Notes under the pieces: generated by a model | Told to the model about the DNA's origin: nothing | Seen by the model: the letters and a program-made list of their open reading frames with translations, nothing else | Databases searched by the model: none | Assembly: GCA_030843315.1 (NCBI GenBank) | Contig: JAUUPT010000019.1 | Span: forward strand, 1 to 62,388 | Direction of reading: 5' to 3' | Source of the DNA: Bacteroidaceae bacterium | GTDB taxonomy: Bacteria > Bacteroidota > Bacteroidia > Bacteroidales > Bacteroidaceae | DNA length: 62,388 nt | Shown: positions 50,901 through 59,264 of the stretch, piece after piece | How positions within the stretch are numbered: the stretch's first letter is position 1 | Layout: each line of letters opens with the position of its first letter | Translations under genes and position numbers: made by a program

Positions 50901-51087
50901 CCAGTTTGCTGGTTACCTCCATCTCTACCACGCGCGACGAGGTGCCCGGCATGCCGAACTCCACCGTAAAGCCCGGCAGGCTGTGCGATGGATTCAGCTT
51001 GACGGGCAGTAGCGGTATCAGGGCCACACCCACCAAGGCCAGACAGACGAACGTCACGATGACGGTAAAGGAAGAAGCCGATTTCAT
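47902..51087 (-). CDS. RND efflux permease, second copy of the operon
   Basis: 1061 residues, normal RND size, with the duplicated layout of 6+6 membrane helices and two large periplasmic loops. The first loop begins after VALIPLLPVKLNPSHSLPGF. TM4 carries a single Asp in LNLVIDSTIVMTDH, where AcrB has Asp-Asp. TM10 has GITVNASIYILNEYN, with Asn where AcrB has Lys940. Proton coupling may therefore differ. Start overlaps the TolC-like gene by 4 bp. Substrate unknown. Confidence 0.93.
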   Translation of the reverse strand: MKSASSFTVIVTFVCLALVGVALIPLLPVKLNPSHSLPGFTVEFGMPGTSSRVVEMEVTSKLESMLARIRGVKKLNSTSGNGFGNITVELDKHADVDAVRFEASTVIRQTWPQLPEGVGYPVIRMKVPDENTSRPFMSFTLNAPSTPILIQQYAEEHIKPRLARLAGIYKVELSGATPMEWRLEYDSEQLRLLGITLSDISQAVQHHYRKEFLGTHNVDASGGSKQWIRLALVPEGNATTTFDPAAIPVATAGGKVLHLDELVTATRMEEAPQSYYRINGLNSIYLSITAEESANQLQLNHAVMDEMQDIEEVLPAGYEVHTSYDATEYIREELDKIYFRTGLTVLILLIFVWLITRKLKYLLLIVTSLAVNIAVALIFYYLFGLEMQLYSLAGITVSLNLVIDSTIVMTDHILHRRNLKAFMSVLAATLTTMGALVIIFFLDEKIRLNLQDFAAVVIINLAVSLLVALFFVPSMIEKIGLTKPSIPRKKRISFPAITLFFRRLPVYFARFYAVLIRSLCRWRWAVCLLLLLGFGLPVFLLPEKLEGDGKWETVYNRTIGSTTYKESVKPVVDKALGGSLRLFIQKVYEGSYFTRNEEVVLYATANLPNGSTLEQMNTLMKRMETYLSGFKEIKQFHTSIYSPRRAGINVYFKKQYQNSGFPYVLKANMIGKALELGGGSWGIYGLQDQGFSNDVRESAGSYRIKMYGYNYDELYDWAEKLKAKLLTHRRIKEVLINSEFSWWKDDYQEFYFNLNKERMAQEDIDARVLFAAVQPIFGKNMEIGSIATEEGAEKIKLSSRQSHDYDIWAMQFFPYGVGSGKHYKLSELATVEKGQMPQEIAKESQQYRLCLQYEYIGSNEMGNKIQKRDLEEFNRILPMGYTAESDSNTWWWGEKDNRQYLLLLVVIAIIFFTTSILFNSLKQPLAIIFVIPVSYIGVFLTFYWFRLNFDQVGFASFVLLCGITVNASIYILNEYNSIRRRFPRLSALRAYTKAWNAKIIPIFLTVVSTILGFIPFMVGTDKEAFWFPLAAGTIGGLIMSVVGIFLFLPVFVLKKKDLKTE

Positions 51088-52559
51088 AAATTCTTATAAT
51101 CAAACTTTTCGGAAAGCGAGAAGCCCGACGCAAAGTCGTGGAGCGTCAGTTTCCGTATCTTATAGTAATTCAGCCAGTAGTCCTGCAAGGCAGAGATATA
51201 ATTGCGCTGCGCCTCCTGCTGCCGGTTCAGCGAGAGGGTCAGGCTGCTGATGTCCGCTTTGCCGATGATGAAGCGCTGGCGTGTTTCGTTGTATGCCAGG
51301 ATGGAGAGGTCGAGTGCTTCTTCGGCGCTTTTCACCAGGTCCTGCTGCACGTTGAAGTCGGATACGGTCATGATGACTTCCTCTTCGATGCTGATTTCGC
51401 TTTGGCGGGCGGAAGTCTTGACGACGTTCAGGTTGTTGCGCGCCATGTTGTACTTGCCTTTCCGCACGCCCCAGTCCACCAGCGGGATGGAAACGCTGAC
51501 CGATACCATTTCCTGCTGCATGGGGCTCTTGTATGCCTCGCCGAACTTCTCCGCCACTTGGTTGAAGCCCACGCTGGCGTTGATGCTGGCATTGAAGCGC
51601 GATTCTTTCTTTGTCTTGTCCACGTTCTGCTCGGCCTCCAGCACGTCCTGCCTCACTCCCAGGAACTGGGGGTTATTGCTTTGTGCTGCTGCCAGCGCTG
51701 CATCTACGGGGATGGTGAGGGATTGCGGGCGCCCGGGCAGCACGGCCTTTATCTCGGTGTTCTTCTCCATGTTCAGGAAAGAGGCGAGGGAGAACATGGC
51801 ACGCTTCAGTGCGCTGGTAGCGTTCTGCAAGGTGTTGCGGGCATTCACTACGTCGAGCTTCAGCGTCAGCAGGTCGGCGCGGCTGATGGAAGCTATTTTC
51901 AGGCGCTGCATGCCGATGCGGTAGAGGGTATCGGTAGAGGCGACATTCTCTTTTGCCAGGTCGTATTCCGCCTGCGCCATGGCGAGGGTGAAGAAGTAAG
52001 TGGTGGCTTGCTCGGACACCTGCTCGGCATTGTAGATGTATTCTTTCTTCGCCTTCTCGTACTTCAGCGGTTCGATTTTGCGTTCCCACCGGAAGGGGTT
52101 GTAGCCGACCAGGCTTTGCGTATAGCCCAGGCGCACCGGTACGCTGGTGAACTGGGTATATTGATTGCTGCCGAAGCTCCTCATATATCCCAACTCTGTG
52201 TCGAGGTAGAACGTACCGCCCGTCAGGTCGAGGTTCTGCCGGATGGCGAGGTTGCCGTAGGCGTAGAAAGACTGCTGGCTGCGGTAGACGTCGAGGTCTT
52301 CGGCAGAGTCGTAACGCTTGGTGATGTCGCGGTTGTACTGTGCCGGTGTCATGTTCAGCGTCAGGCTGGGCAGCCGGTTTGCCTTGTACGTGCGGTATTC
52401 CCAGTAGCCGGAGAGGTACATGTTCTTGGTGCGGAAGGCTTCGAGCGAACTGTCGTTGGCCAGGGCGATGGTTTGCTGCAAGTCCAGCGTAATGCGTTGT
52501 TGGGCAAAGGCGGGAAGCACTCCAAGGCTCAGTAGAAGTATAAAACTCAGTCTTTTCAT
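51084..52559 (-). CDS. TolC-family outer-membrane efflux protein
   Basis: 491 residues from the ATG at 52559 (MKRLSFILLLSLGVLPAFAQ, signal peptide); an in-frame start at 52589 adds 10 residues without signal character. Two repeated coiled-coil plus strand halves (about 25-240 and 250-480; SLEAFRTKNMYLSGYWEYRT, VTGL-like turns), typical of OEP. It lies between two RND permease genes and probably serves both. Confidence 0.9.
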   Translation of the reverse strand: MKRLSFILLLSLGVLPAFAQQRITLDLQQTIALANDSSLEAFRTKNMYLSGYWEYRTYKANRLPSLTLNMTPAQYNRDITKRYDSAEDLDVYRSQQSFYAYGNLAIRQNLDLTGGTFYLDTELGYMRSFGSNQYTQFTSVPVRLGYTQSLVGYNPFRWERKIEPLKYEKAKKEYIYNAEQVSEQATTYFFTLAMAQAEYDLAKENVASTDTLYRIGMQRLKIASISRADLLTLKLDVVNARNTLQNATSALKRAMFSLASFLNMEKNTEIKAVLPGRPQSLTIPVDAALAAAQSNNPQFLGVRQDVLEAEQNVDKTKKESRFNASINASVGFNQVAEKFGEAYKSPMQQEMVSVSVSIPLVDWGVRKGKYNMARNNLNVVKTSARQSEISIEEEVIMTVSDFNVQQDLVKSAEEALDLSILAYNETRQRFIIGKADISSLTLSLNRQQEAQRNYISALQDYWLNYYKIRKLTLHDFASGFSLSEKFDYKNL

Positions 52560-52589
52560 ATCATGGAAATTTAGCGGAGTATCTGTCAT

Positions 52590-55500
52590 TTACTCATTCT
52601 TTCTATAAATAAACCAATATATCAGCGGGATGATGAACAAGCTGACCAGCGTCCCGATAAACATCGCCCCGATCATCGCAATGGAAAGCGGCTTCTGCAA
52701 CTCCGAACCCATATCGAAGGAGAACAGCAGTGGCACCATAGCGAATATCGTAGTAAGTGATGTCATGATAATGGCCCTCAACCTTCGCCGCCCTGCCTCG
52801 TGGATGGCTTCGAGCAGGGGCATGCCTGTCTTTCGCAGTTCGTTGATGGCATCCAGCTTCAGGATGGAGTCGTTGATGATGATACCGCACGTCACAATCA
52901 GTCCGATGGCAGACATCAGGTTCAGCGTATGTCCGCACAGCCACAGCAGCAGCAGGGCAAACGCCACGTCTATCGGTATCTCCAGCAATACGATGAGCGG
53001 CTGCACGAAGCTCTCGAACTGTGCGGCAAGGATGAAGTACATCAGCAGGATGGAGATAAAAAGGATGATGACCAGTTCATCCATCATCTTCCGGTTGGAG
53101 AAGAAACTGCCGGAGAAAGCGGTGTCCCAGTCTCCCGTTGCGTCCGCCGCCTGTTTCACTTCTGCCATCAGCGGGGTGGCATTGTCCACATCGTAGAAGC
53201 GGAAAGGGATATACTCGCCGTTGCGTCCTGCGGTAATCGCTTTCAGGTCTTCGGCGGGACGCACCTTCACCAGGTCGCGCAGCGGGATGTGTTGCACCTC
53301 TCCCTTGCTGTCGGGGCGGGTTTGTATCAAGGTCTGTTGCAATACGTCGTTCACTGTGCGCTCCTCGCCCACAATGCTGATGGGCAGATATTGCTGGTAG
53401 GAGTGGAGCATGGCAACGCTGTTCTCCTTGAAGGCGGTTTTCAGTACGCGGTAGAGTTCATCGTAGGACACGTTGTAGAGCAAGAGTCTTTCTTGCAAGA
53501 TACTTATGTTCAGTTGGTTCTCGAAGGCGATGCCGGTAGGCGCTATTCCCGTCAGCCCCGTGAACTGTTGCTCCAGTCCGCGCAGTTCTCCGGCATCCGG
53601 CGCCTTTTCCTTGTTGCGGGCATAGAGTTCTGCCACTACATCGGCTTCTCCGGTCACGAACAGCTTCTCGAATACTGTCTCCGGGGGGGCGAAAGATACG
53701 ACTGCCAAGGGGTATTTCTCTTTCAGGCGACTGTATATCTTCTTCTGTAGCGGGGCAATCTCCGCCGGTGTAGCGGTTTTGAAGTACAGTTCCGCTTCCG
53801 AGGACGAGAGTGCCTGCTCCCGGTTCAGCAGATAGTCTTGCTGGCCTACGGCGGCAGTCTGCTCCACGGTTTCATCCTTCAGTTCCCCGAACAGGGCATC
53901 TACCCGGTGGCGGTTCTCGTCCACGTGGATGTTCTCGTTCCACTCTACGCGGGCTATCAGTTCGTTCTGGTCGATATCGGGCATACGCTCCTTGCCGATG
54001 AAGTAGAAAAAGAAGACGCAAAGCGGGATGGAGACGATGCAGAAGGCAGCGCTTATCGTCTTATGGGAGAATATCCAGTCAATGCCTGCATCGTAGAAGC
54101 GGTCCAGCGTATGTTCCTTGAACGGGTTGTTGATGCGGATGCGCCAGAACCACGACTTGCCGCGTATCCCCGTGCGGTAGACCAGCATATAGAGCACCGG
54201 CAGCAGCATGATGCCCGTGAAGTAGGACACCAGCAACCCCACCGTCACGGCAAATGCCTGGTCGTAGAACAGCGCTCCGGCAATGCCGCTCATAAATATC
54301 AGCGGCAGAAAAACGGCGATGGTGGTCAGCGAGGAACTGAGCATCGGGGTCACCACCTCACTCGTGCCCTCCACGCAAGCCCGTTTCAGCGAATAGCCCC
54401 GTTCGCGGTATTGCGAAATGTTTTCCGTCACAATGATGCTGCTGTCAATCATCATACCCAGTGCCAGAATCAATCCCGACAAAGAAATAATGTTGAGCGA
54501 CATCTTGAACAGATAGAAAAAGAGGAAGCTGATAACGATGGACACCACCATGCTCAGCCCGATGATGAACGGCGACTTGACGTCTCCCAGGAAGAGCACC
54601 GCCACGATGCAGATAAAGAGAAAGCCCAGCGAAAGGTTCTGCTGCAGGTTGGAGATGGTGTAGTCCAGCAACTCCGTCTGATTGCGGCTGATGCTGAAGT
54701 CGATGTCGGGATATACGGTCTTGAAATAGTCCATCGTGCGGTTGATGGCGAGCTTCATATTGTCCATGTTCTCGTCTGCCTGCTTAATGACGGCAAGGGT
54801 TACGGCACGTTTGCTATTGCTCGTGGATACGCCTTTTTCCTTTGCTGGCACAATGGCTATCTTGCAGAAGTCGCCCAGGCGGATGATGCGGCCTTCTTTC
54901 CGCAAAAGAATGTTCTCTACATCTTCCTCGGTGCGCAGCAGGGTGGAGAACTTGATGTTGTATTCGTAGTAGCCGTCGCGTACGGTCATGCTGCCCGGCT
55001 CTACGTTATTCTGTGCCAGGGTGTTTTCAATGTCTTCTATGGAGAGTCCCAACACCGCCAGCTTGTCGGGGTCGGGCACTATCTGCAACTGGCGTTCCAG
55101 CAGGCCGGTCACATCGACCATTGCTACTTCGGTCAACTGCTCGATGCGGCGCTTGATGACGTTCTCGGCAAACTCGCAAAGGTCAAGGAATGCACGTTCG
55201 TCGGTTTTGCCGTATGCACTGTCGTTCTTCAATGTCAGGTTGAGGTAGAAAACCGGGATATCCGTCGCACTGGCTTTTATCACCTTTGGGCGGTCGGCAT
55301 CTTTGGGCAGGTAGTTCATGGCGGCATCGATCTTCTCGTTCACCTCGATGAAGGCAAGGTCGGTATTCGTGCCGTAGTCAAAGCTCAGGCGGATGATACC
55401 CGCCCCGTCTCGCGTCTCGCTGTTCATGTCTTTCAGCTTCGCCACCTGGATAAGCTGCTGGCGCAACGGCTTTACCACCGTATTCTCCAACTCGCGTGCC

Positions 55501-55658
55501 GAAGTATTCTGCGCCGCCACTTGAACCGTTATTTCAGGAATGGCGATATCGGGCAGCAAAGATACCGGCAAGGTGAAGTAGGTCACCAGTCCGATGATGA
55601 AACATGCCGTAAATGCCATCAGCACAGCAATAGGCCGCTGTATCAGGAACTTTACCAT
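52590..55658 (-). CDS. RND efflux permease, first copy of the operon
   Basis: 1022 residues. N-terminal MVKFLIQRPIAVLMAFTACF and SLLPDIAIPEITVQVAAQNT are standard. TM4 has LGMMIDSSIIVTENI (one Asp where AcrB has two) and TM10 has GIIINDSILKLDAI (Asn for Lys940). The C-terminal half is complete to the final helix (FIIPLIYWFIYR). It starts 5 bp after the adaptor gene. With the second permease it may form a mixed trimer, as known for MdtB/MdtC, or two separate pumps sharing one adaptor. Confidence 0.94.
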   Translation of the reverse strand: MVKFLIQRPIAVLMAFTACFIIGLVTYFTLPVSLLPDIAIPEITVQVAAQNTSARELENTVVKPLRQQLIQVAKLKDMNSETRDGAGIIRLSFDYGTNTDLAFIEVNEKIDAAMNYLPKDADRPKVIKASATDIPVFYLNLTLKNDSAYGKTDERAFLDLCEFAENVIKRRIEQLTEVAMVDVTGLLERQLQIVPDPDKLAVLGLSIEDIENTLAQNNVEPGSMTVRDGYYEYNIKFSTLLRTEEDVENILLRKEGRIIRLGDFCKIAIVPAKEKGVSTSNSKRAVTLAVIKQADENMDNMKLAINRTMDYFKTVYPDIDFSISRNQTELLDYTISNLQQNLSLGFLFICIVAVLFLGDVKSPFIIGLSMVVSIVISFLFFYLFKMSLNIISLSGLILALGMMIDSSIIVTENISQYRERGYSLKRACVEGTSEVVTPMLSSSLTTIAVFLPLIFMSGIAGALFYDQAFAVTVGLLVSYFTGIMLLPVLYMLVYRTGIRGKSWFWRIRINNPFKEHTLDRFYDAGIDWIFSHKTISAAFCIVSIPLCVFFFYFIGKERMPDIDQNELIARVEWNENIHVDENRHRVDALFGELKDETVEQTAAVGQQDYLLNREQALSSSEAELYFKTATPAEIAPLQKKIYSRLKEKYPLAVVSFAPPETVFEKLFVTGEADVVAELYARNKEKAPDAGELRGLEQQFTGLTGIAPTGIAFENQLNISILQERLLLYNVSYDELYRVLKTAFKENSVAMLHSYQQYLPISIVGEERTVNDVLQQTLIQTRPDSKGEVQHIPLRDLVKVRPAEDLKAITAGRNGEYIPFRFYDVDNATPLMAEVKQAADATGDWDTAFSGSFFSNRKMMDELVIILFISILLMYFILAAQFESFVQPLIVLLEIPIDVAFALLLLWLCGHTLNLMSAIGLIVTCGIIINDSILKLDAINELRKTGMPLLEAIHEAGRRRLRAIIMTSLTTIFAMVPLLFSFDMGSELQKPLSIAMIGAMFIGTLVSLFIIPLIYWFIYRKNE

Positions 55659-55663
55659 CCCTT

Positions 55664-56734
55664 TTAATTTTTAATTATCGTTACCGGTGCCTCATGGGCG
55701 AGGTTTACATTACCTGTCACTATGATCGTATCCCCTTCCTTCAGACCATCTACCACACTATAGCTGTCTGCATTCTCCAGTCCGGTCTGCACATAGTTCC
55801 ATTTCGCCTTCCCGTCTTCGAGGGTAAATACAACCTGCTTTCCCGAACGCAGCACTACGGCGCTCTTCGGTATTACAAGCTGTTCGCCCAGCGAGCGGTG
55901 CACGTTTACCCGTACATTCATGCCGCTGAACAGTTTCCCTTTGCTGTTTACGGTAGCTTTTACCTTTACCATGCCTTTGTCGTCTACCAGGGGATTGATT
56001 TGGGTAATGCGTCCTTCTTGTTTGGCAGCCGCATCGGAGTAGGGGGTGACGATTACTTTATCGCCGTTCTTTATCAATGGAAGTTCACTCTCCAATACAG
56101 TGAAGTCAACTTCCATGCCTTCCATGCCTATGATTGTGCAAAAAGCATCCGAAGTGCTTACCGCGTTGTGGGGCTTGGAGAAAAGGTTGGCTACCACTCC
56201 GTCGAAAGGAGCGGTGAGTGTGGCGTGTTCTTCTTCGTACCGGGCAAGCTCGTATTGCGAGAGGCATTGGTCATATCCACTCTTCACGCGTGCCAACTGC
56301 ATGATGTCGGCAGGGACTTTGGAGTTGTCGTCTGCCGGATAGCCCTGGCCTATCAATACATCCTGCAAGTCGAGTTTGGCTTTGTCCAGTGCATCCTTGG
56401 CCTGTGCCGTCTTGTTCGTCAGGCGGAATTTATCCAGTTCCGCCAACTTCTGACCCTTGCGCACATAGTCGCCATTCTTCACATAGATGGATGCCACTAC
56501 CTCTGCCGTCTCAAACCGCAAGTCCGCCTGTAGCCCGGCAACTACCTTCCCGTTGCTCACCAGCTCATGGTCGAAAGTCTGGCGTTTCAGTGTTTGCACA
56601 GTCACTTCATTGTTATCACTCGGCAATACGGCTGCTACCCCTTCCTCGGCATCTGCTTCTTTCCGGGTGCCGGAACAGGCAGCCAGTAAAGCCATGGCTA
56701 TACAAAGCAGGTATCGGTAGTTGTGTGTTTTCAT
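55664..56734 (-). CDS. RND periplasmic adaptor (membrane-fusion) lipoprotein
   Basis: 356 residues from the ATG at 56734 (MKTHNYRYLLCIAMALLAAC). Lipobox LLAAC (Cys20). Order: barrel-sandwich half (about 60-95), short coiled-coil hairpin (about 98-165), second lipoyl half with FDGVVANLF, beta-barrel (about 215-280) and membrane-proximal domain (about 290-356). First gene of the pump operon, but it starts only 5 bp after the stop of the O-antigen-ligase-like gene, so transcription may enter from upstream. Confidence 0.92.
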   Translation of the reverse strand: MKTHNYRYLLCIAMALLAACSGTRKEADAEEGVAAVLPSDNNEVTVQTLKRQTFDHELVSNGKVVAGLQADLRFETAEVVASIYVKNGDYVRKGQKLAELDKFRLTNKTAQAKDALDKAKLDLQDVLIGQGYPADDNSKVPADIMQLARVKSGYDQCLSQYELARYEEEHATLTAPFDGVVANLFSKPHNAVSTSDAFCTIIGMEGMEVDFTVLESELPLIKNGDKVIVTPYSDAAAKQEGRITQINPLVDDKGMVKVKATVNSKGKLFSGMNVRVNVHRSLGEQLVIPKSAVVLRSGKQVVFTLEDGKAKWNYVQTGLENADSYSVVDGLKEGDTIIVTGNVNLAHEAPVTIIKN

Positions 56735-56739
56735 ATATA

Positions 56740-58371
56740 TCAATTATTATTCATCTTTTTCACTTCTTCCCTCATCTGGCGTATCGCTGTGGAGTTCACT
56801 TTCGGCTCCTTTGTCAGGACACACTGTTTCATCTTCTCAAGCTTGTCCGGTTGCCTGAATCCCGGCTCTGCGTAGAGCTTTGCCAGGAGATAATACGGAT
56901 AGATACGTCCCGGCAGGCGATGGGTGGAGCGTATAAACCAATCTTCCGCAGCCAGATAATCTCCTGTTTGCTGGCAGTTCTTGCCCAGGATATTCAGTAT
57001 CATCGGGTGGCAACTCAGCTTCATGGCTTCTTTCAGAATGCGGCTGGAAGCCTCGAACTTCTGCTGCTTGTGCAGGTCGTGCCCGTATTCAAACAAGAAG
57101 GCAGCCCGGTTTTTCAGTAAAGGATAAAGACGTACGTAATCTTTCTCCGCCGATTGATAGGCGCCTGCGTTATATAGCACCCTTGCATTCATCCATTCCC
57201 GGCAAGCCTGCTTTGTACGTAAATCATTCTTCAGGCGGAAACCTCCGATCGTTCCTGCCAAGATAGCCAAACCCAGCCATTCCCAGCGGTTGCCTCCTGT
57301 AACACAAGCCAGAAGCAGACTCACAAATGTAACAATAAATACCGGTAGCTGCAATGGATAGGAAGAAAAAGCGAAAATCATCAGAGAAAGTACGGCACCA
57401 CAGATGCCGAAACGCTCTTTCCGTATCCCTATATACAAACAAAAAATGACAACCGCCAATAAGCAGAAAGCCAGGGGAATCCCCAACTCTACCGCCACTT
57501 GTAAGTATTCATTGAAAGCGTATTCGGGACTCCCCGCCACACGCTCTTCCCACGGCTCATAATCACTTGCTGCAAAATAAGCCTCCTGTGCATTACCGTA
57601 AGCTGCCGCAAAGCCGCCCACACCATGTCCCGTCAGTGGTTTTTCCGCAATGGCATGGCAAGCTATCTTCCACATGAACAGGCGTCCTCTTGCCGAATCG
57701 GGCTTCAAGGCGAACAACAAACCACCCGCCAATATCGCAATACCCGCTCCCACAGCTACAGCTGTAACCAAGCGCTTCCGCCGGAGCATCCACATCTTTT
57801 GCAAATAGAATCCCCATCCTGCATGGCAACCATATACCCATAAACAGGATATCCCCGCTGCCAACCAAGCCGAACGGCTCATACCTGCCGGAAGCACACA
57901 AAGAATCAGCAGCAATACAACCCCGGCTATATATTTCTTTATCTGATGCCGGTACGGCTTTTCGTCGTTTTCCTTCTGCAAATACTGATGCAGGCAAATG
58001 GGAAGTATCATGGCCAGGTATCCCGAATAGGGGCCGGGATTAAAGAAAGAGCCCGTCAATGCATACAGCGAATGGCCGGAAGATGCGAAACCATAAAGTT
58101 GGCGTAAACCCCAATAGGCCTCGATGCCCCCAAATACCATCAATGCCCAAGATACGACGGAATCCACTGTCGTTGAATTCTTTCGGGACATAAAGAAAAG
58201 CGCTAATAGAATACATCCCATATACAAAAGGGATGCCTTGTCAAACCAGACCCATTGGCCAATGGTTTCACTTGCAAGAAAGTCTAAAGAAGCAGAACAG
58301 ACTAATGACAATAAAGCCATAACCGCCATCCAAAGCATTCCCCATGTAACAATAGCTCTAATTTCCATCAT
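56740..58371 (-). CDS. O-antigen-ligase-like membrane protein with C-terminal TPR-like region
   Basis: 543 residues from the ATG at 58371, which overlaps the signal peptidase stop (ATGA). About ten membrane helices (about 8-390). A Wzy_C-type region lies near 170-300: the PAGMSRSAWLA segment and a large periplasmic loop with GRLFMWKIACHAIAEKPLTG and FNEYLQVAVELG. A helical tail (about 400-530; YHSAEKDYVRLYPLLK-like repeats) resembles TPRs. The superfamily includes O-antigen ligases, polymerases and protein O-oligosaccharyltransferases. Its place between signal peptidase I and an efflux operon, away from the glycan cluster, makes protein modification a possible role. Confidence 0.85.
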   Translation of the reverse strand: MMEIRAIVTWGMLWMAVMALLSLVCSASLDFLASETIGQWVWFDKASLLYMGCILLALFFMSRKNSTTVDSVVSWALMVFGGIEAYWGLRQLYGFASSGHSLYALTGSFFNPGPYSGYLAMILPICLHQYLQKENDEKPYRHQIKKYIAGVVLLLILCVLPAGMSRSAWLAAGISCLWVYGCHAGWGFYLQKMWMLRRKRLVTAVAVGAGIAILAGGLLFALKPDSARGRLFMWKIACHAIAEKPLTGHGVGGFAAAYGNAQEAYFAASDYEPWEERVAGSPEYAFNEYLQVAVELGIPLAFCLLAVVIFCLYIGIRKERFGICGAVLSLMIFAFSSYPLQLPVFIVTFVSLLLACVTGGNRWEWLGLAILAGTIGGFRLKNDLRTKQACREWMNARVLYNAGAYQSAEKDYVRLYPLLKNRAAFLFEYGHDLHKQQKFEASSRILKEAMKLSCHPMILNILGKNCQQTGDYLAAEDWFIRSTHRLPGRIYPYYLLAKLYAEPGFRQPDKLEKMKQCVLTKEPKVNSTAIRQMREEVKKMNNN

Positions 58372-59264
58372 TCTATCTTTCTCCATACCCGCTCCCATCT
58401 TACTTTCTCTGAAACATTATCTACCGATTTCCAAATGCGCAAAGCCCTGCCTACAATAAAAGGTTCAGGCAGCAATCCCCAATAACGAGAATCTTTAGAG
58501 TTTGCAATCTTATCACCGGACACAAAATAATAATTCTCATGAAAACGGTATCTATCTATAATACTGTCTCCTAATGATATAGTATCTCCCCTTAGAATCA
58601 AACTTTTTTTCTGTTCCCATTCTATCAAATTCTTATAGAGCACCCAGTTCAGTGGATTCATTTCTATGGTACTTCCTTTAGCCGGTATATACAATGGCCC
58701 GAATTCTGCAATAGTCCAGTTCAAACCTTCGTCATAAGGATAACCAAGCAATACGATATCACTTTCATCTATCCATTTTTGATTGAGCATTTCCTGCAAC
58801 TCATCCTGTGCTTTTTCATTTCCAAGGCTTTGGCTACAGCCTCGTACTTTGTAATGAGCCTTTCTAATCTCTAACGTATCTCCGGGTACTGCTATACAGC
58901 GTTTTACATAATATGACATAACATCAAAAGCAATACTGTCCCATCTGTCCGAATAAGGGAAGTTGAATACCAACACATCATTTCTCTTAAAACTCCTCCA
59001 GCCCGGCATACGATGAATTTTTACTTCTTTTTTTTCCAATGCGGCAAATACATTAAATAGTCTTGCTCCTTTCGAACATTTATCCACCAGGATATAATCT
59101 CCTGTCAATAAGGCCGGTTCCATTGAGTCGGAAGGAATCTTGAATGAAGTGACAAATAGTAATTGCAACAATATCACCACAAGGACAATAAGACAAAGTC
59201 CATAGGTTAAATTAATAGCCCAAGCTAACAACTTCCGCAAGGATAAGTAACTATGGAAGCTCAT
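58368..59264 (-). CDS. lepB: Signal peptidase I (S26 family)
   Basis: 298 residues. A membrane helix at about 18-40 precedes catalytic Ser47 in PSDSMEP, and catalytic Lys121 lies in YVKRCIAVPGD. Late motif GDKIANSKDSRYWG near 262. The insert between the Lys and GDK motifs is long, as in other Bacteroidota. A single membrane anchor is unlike E. coli LepB (two helices). Because it sits inside an accessory operon (overlaps at both ends by 4 bp) it is probably a dedicated peptidase for a few substrates rather than the housekeeping enzyme. Confidence 0.93.
   Translation of the reverse strand: MSFHSYLSLRKLLAWAINLTYGLCLIVLVVILLQLLFVTSFKIPSDSMEPALLTGDYILVDKCSKGARLFNVFAALEKKEVKIHRMPGWRSFKRNDVLVFNFPYSDRWDSIAFDVMSYYVKRCIAVPGDTLEIRKAHYKVRGCSQSLGNEKAQDELQEMLNQKWIDESDIVLLGYPYDEGLNWTIAEFGPLYIPAKGSTIEMNPLNWVLYKNLIEWEQKKSLILRGDTISLGDSIIDRYRFHENYYFVSGDKIANSKDSRYWGLLPEPFIVGRALRIWKSVDNVSEKVRWERVWRKIE

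Noticed and set aside
51138..52535. Plus-strand open frame of 465 codons opposite the TolC-like gene
   Set aside because: Antisense shadow without recognisable domains.
53838..55667. Plus-strand open frame of 609 codons opposite the first RND permease
   Set aside because: No domain, signal or start context; it is the antisense reading of a conserved permease in GC-rich codons.
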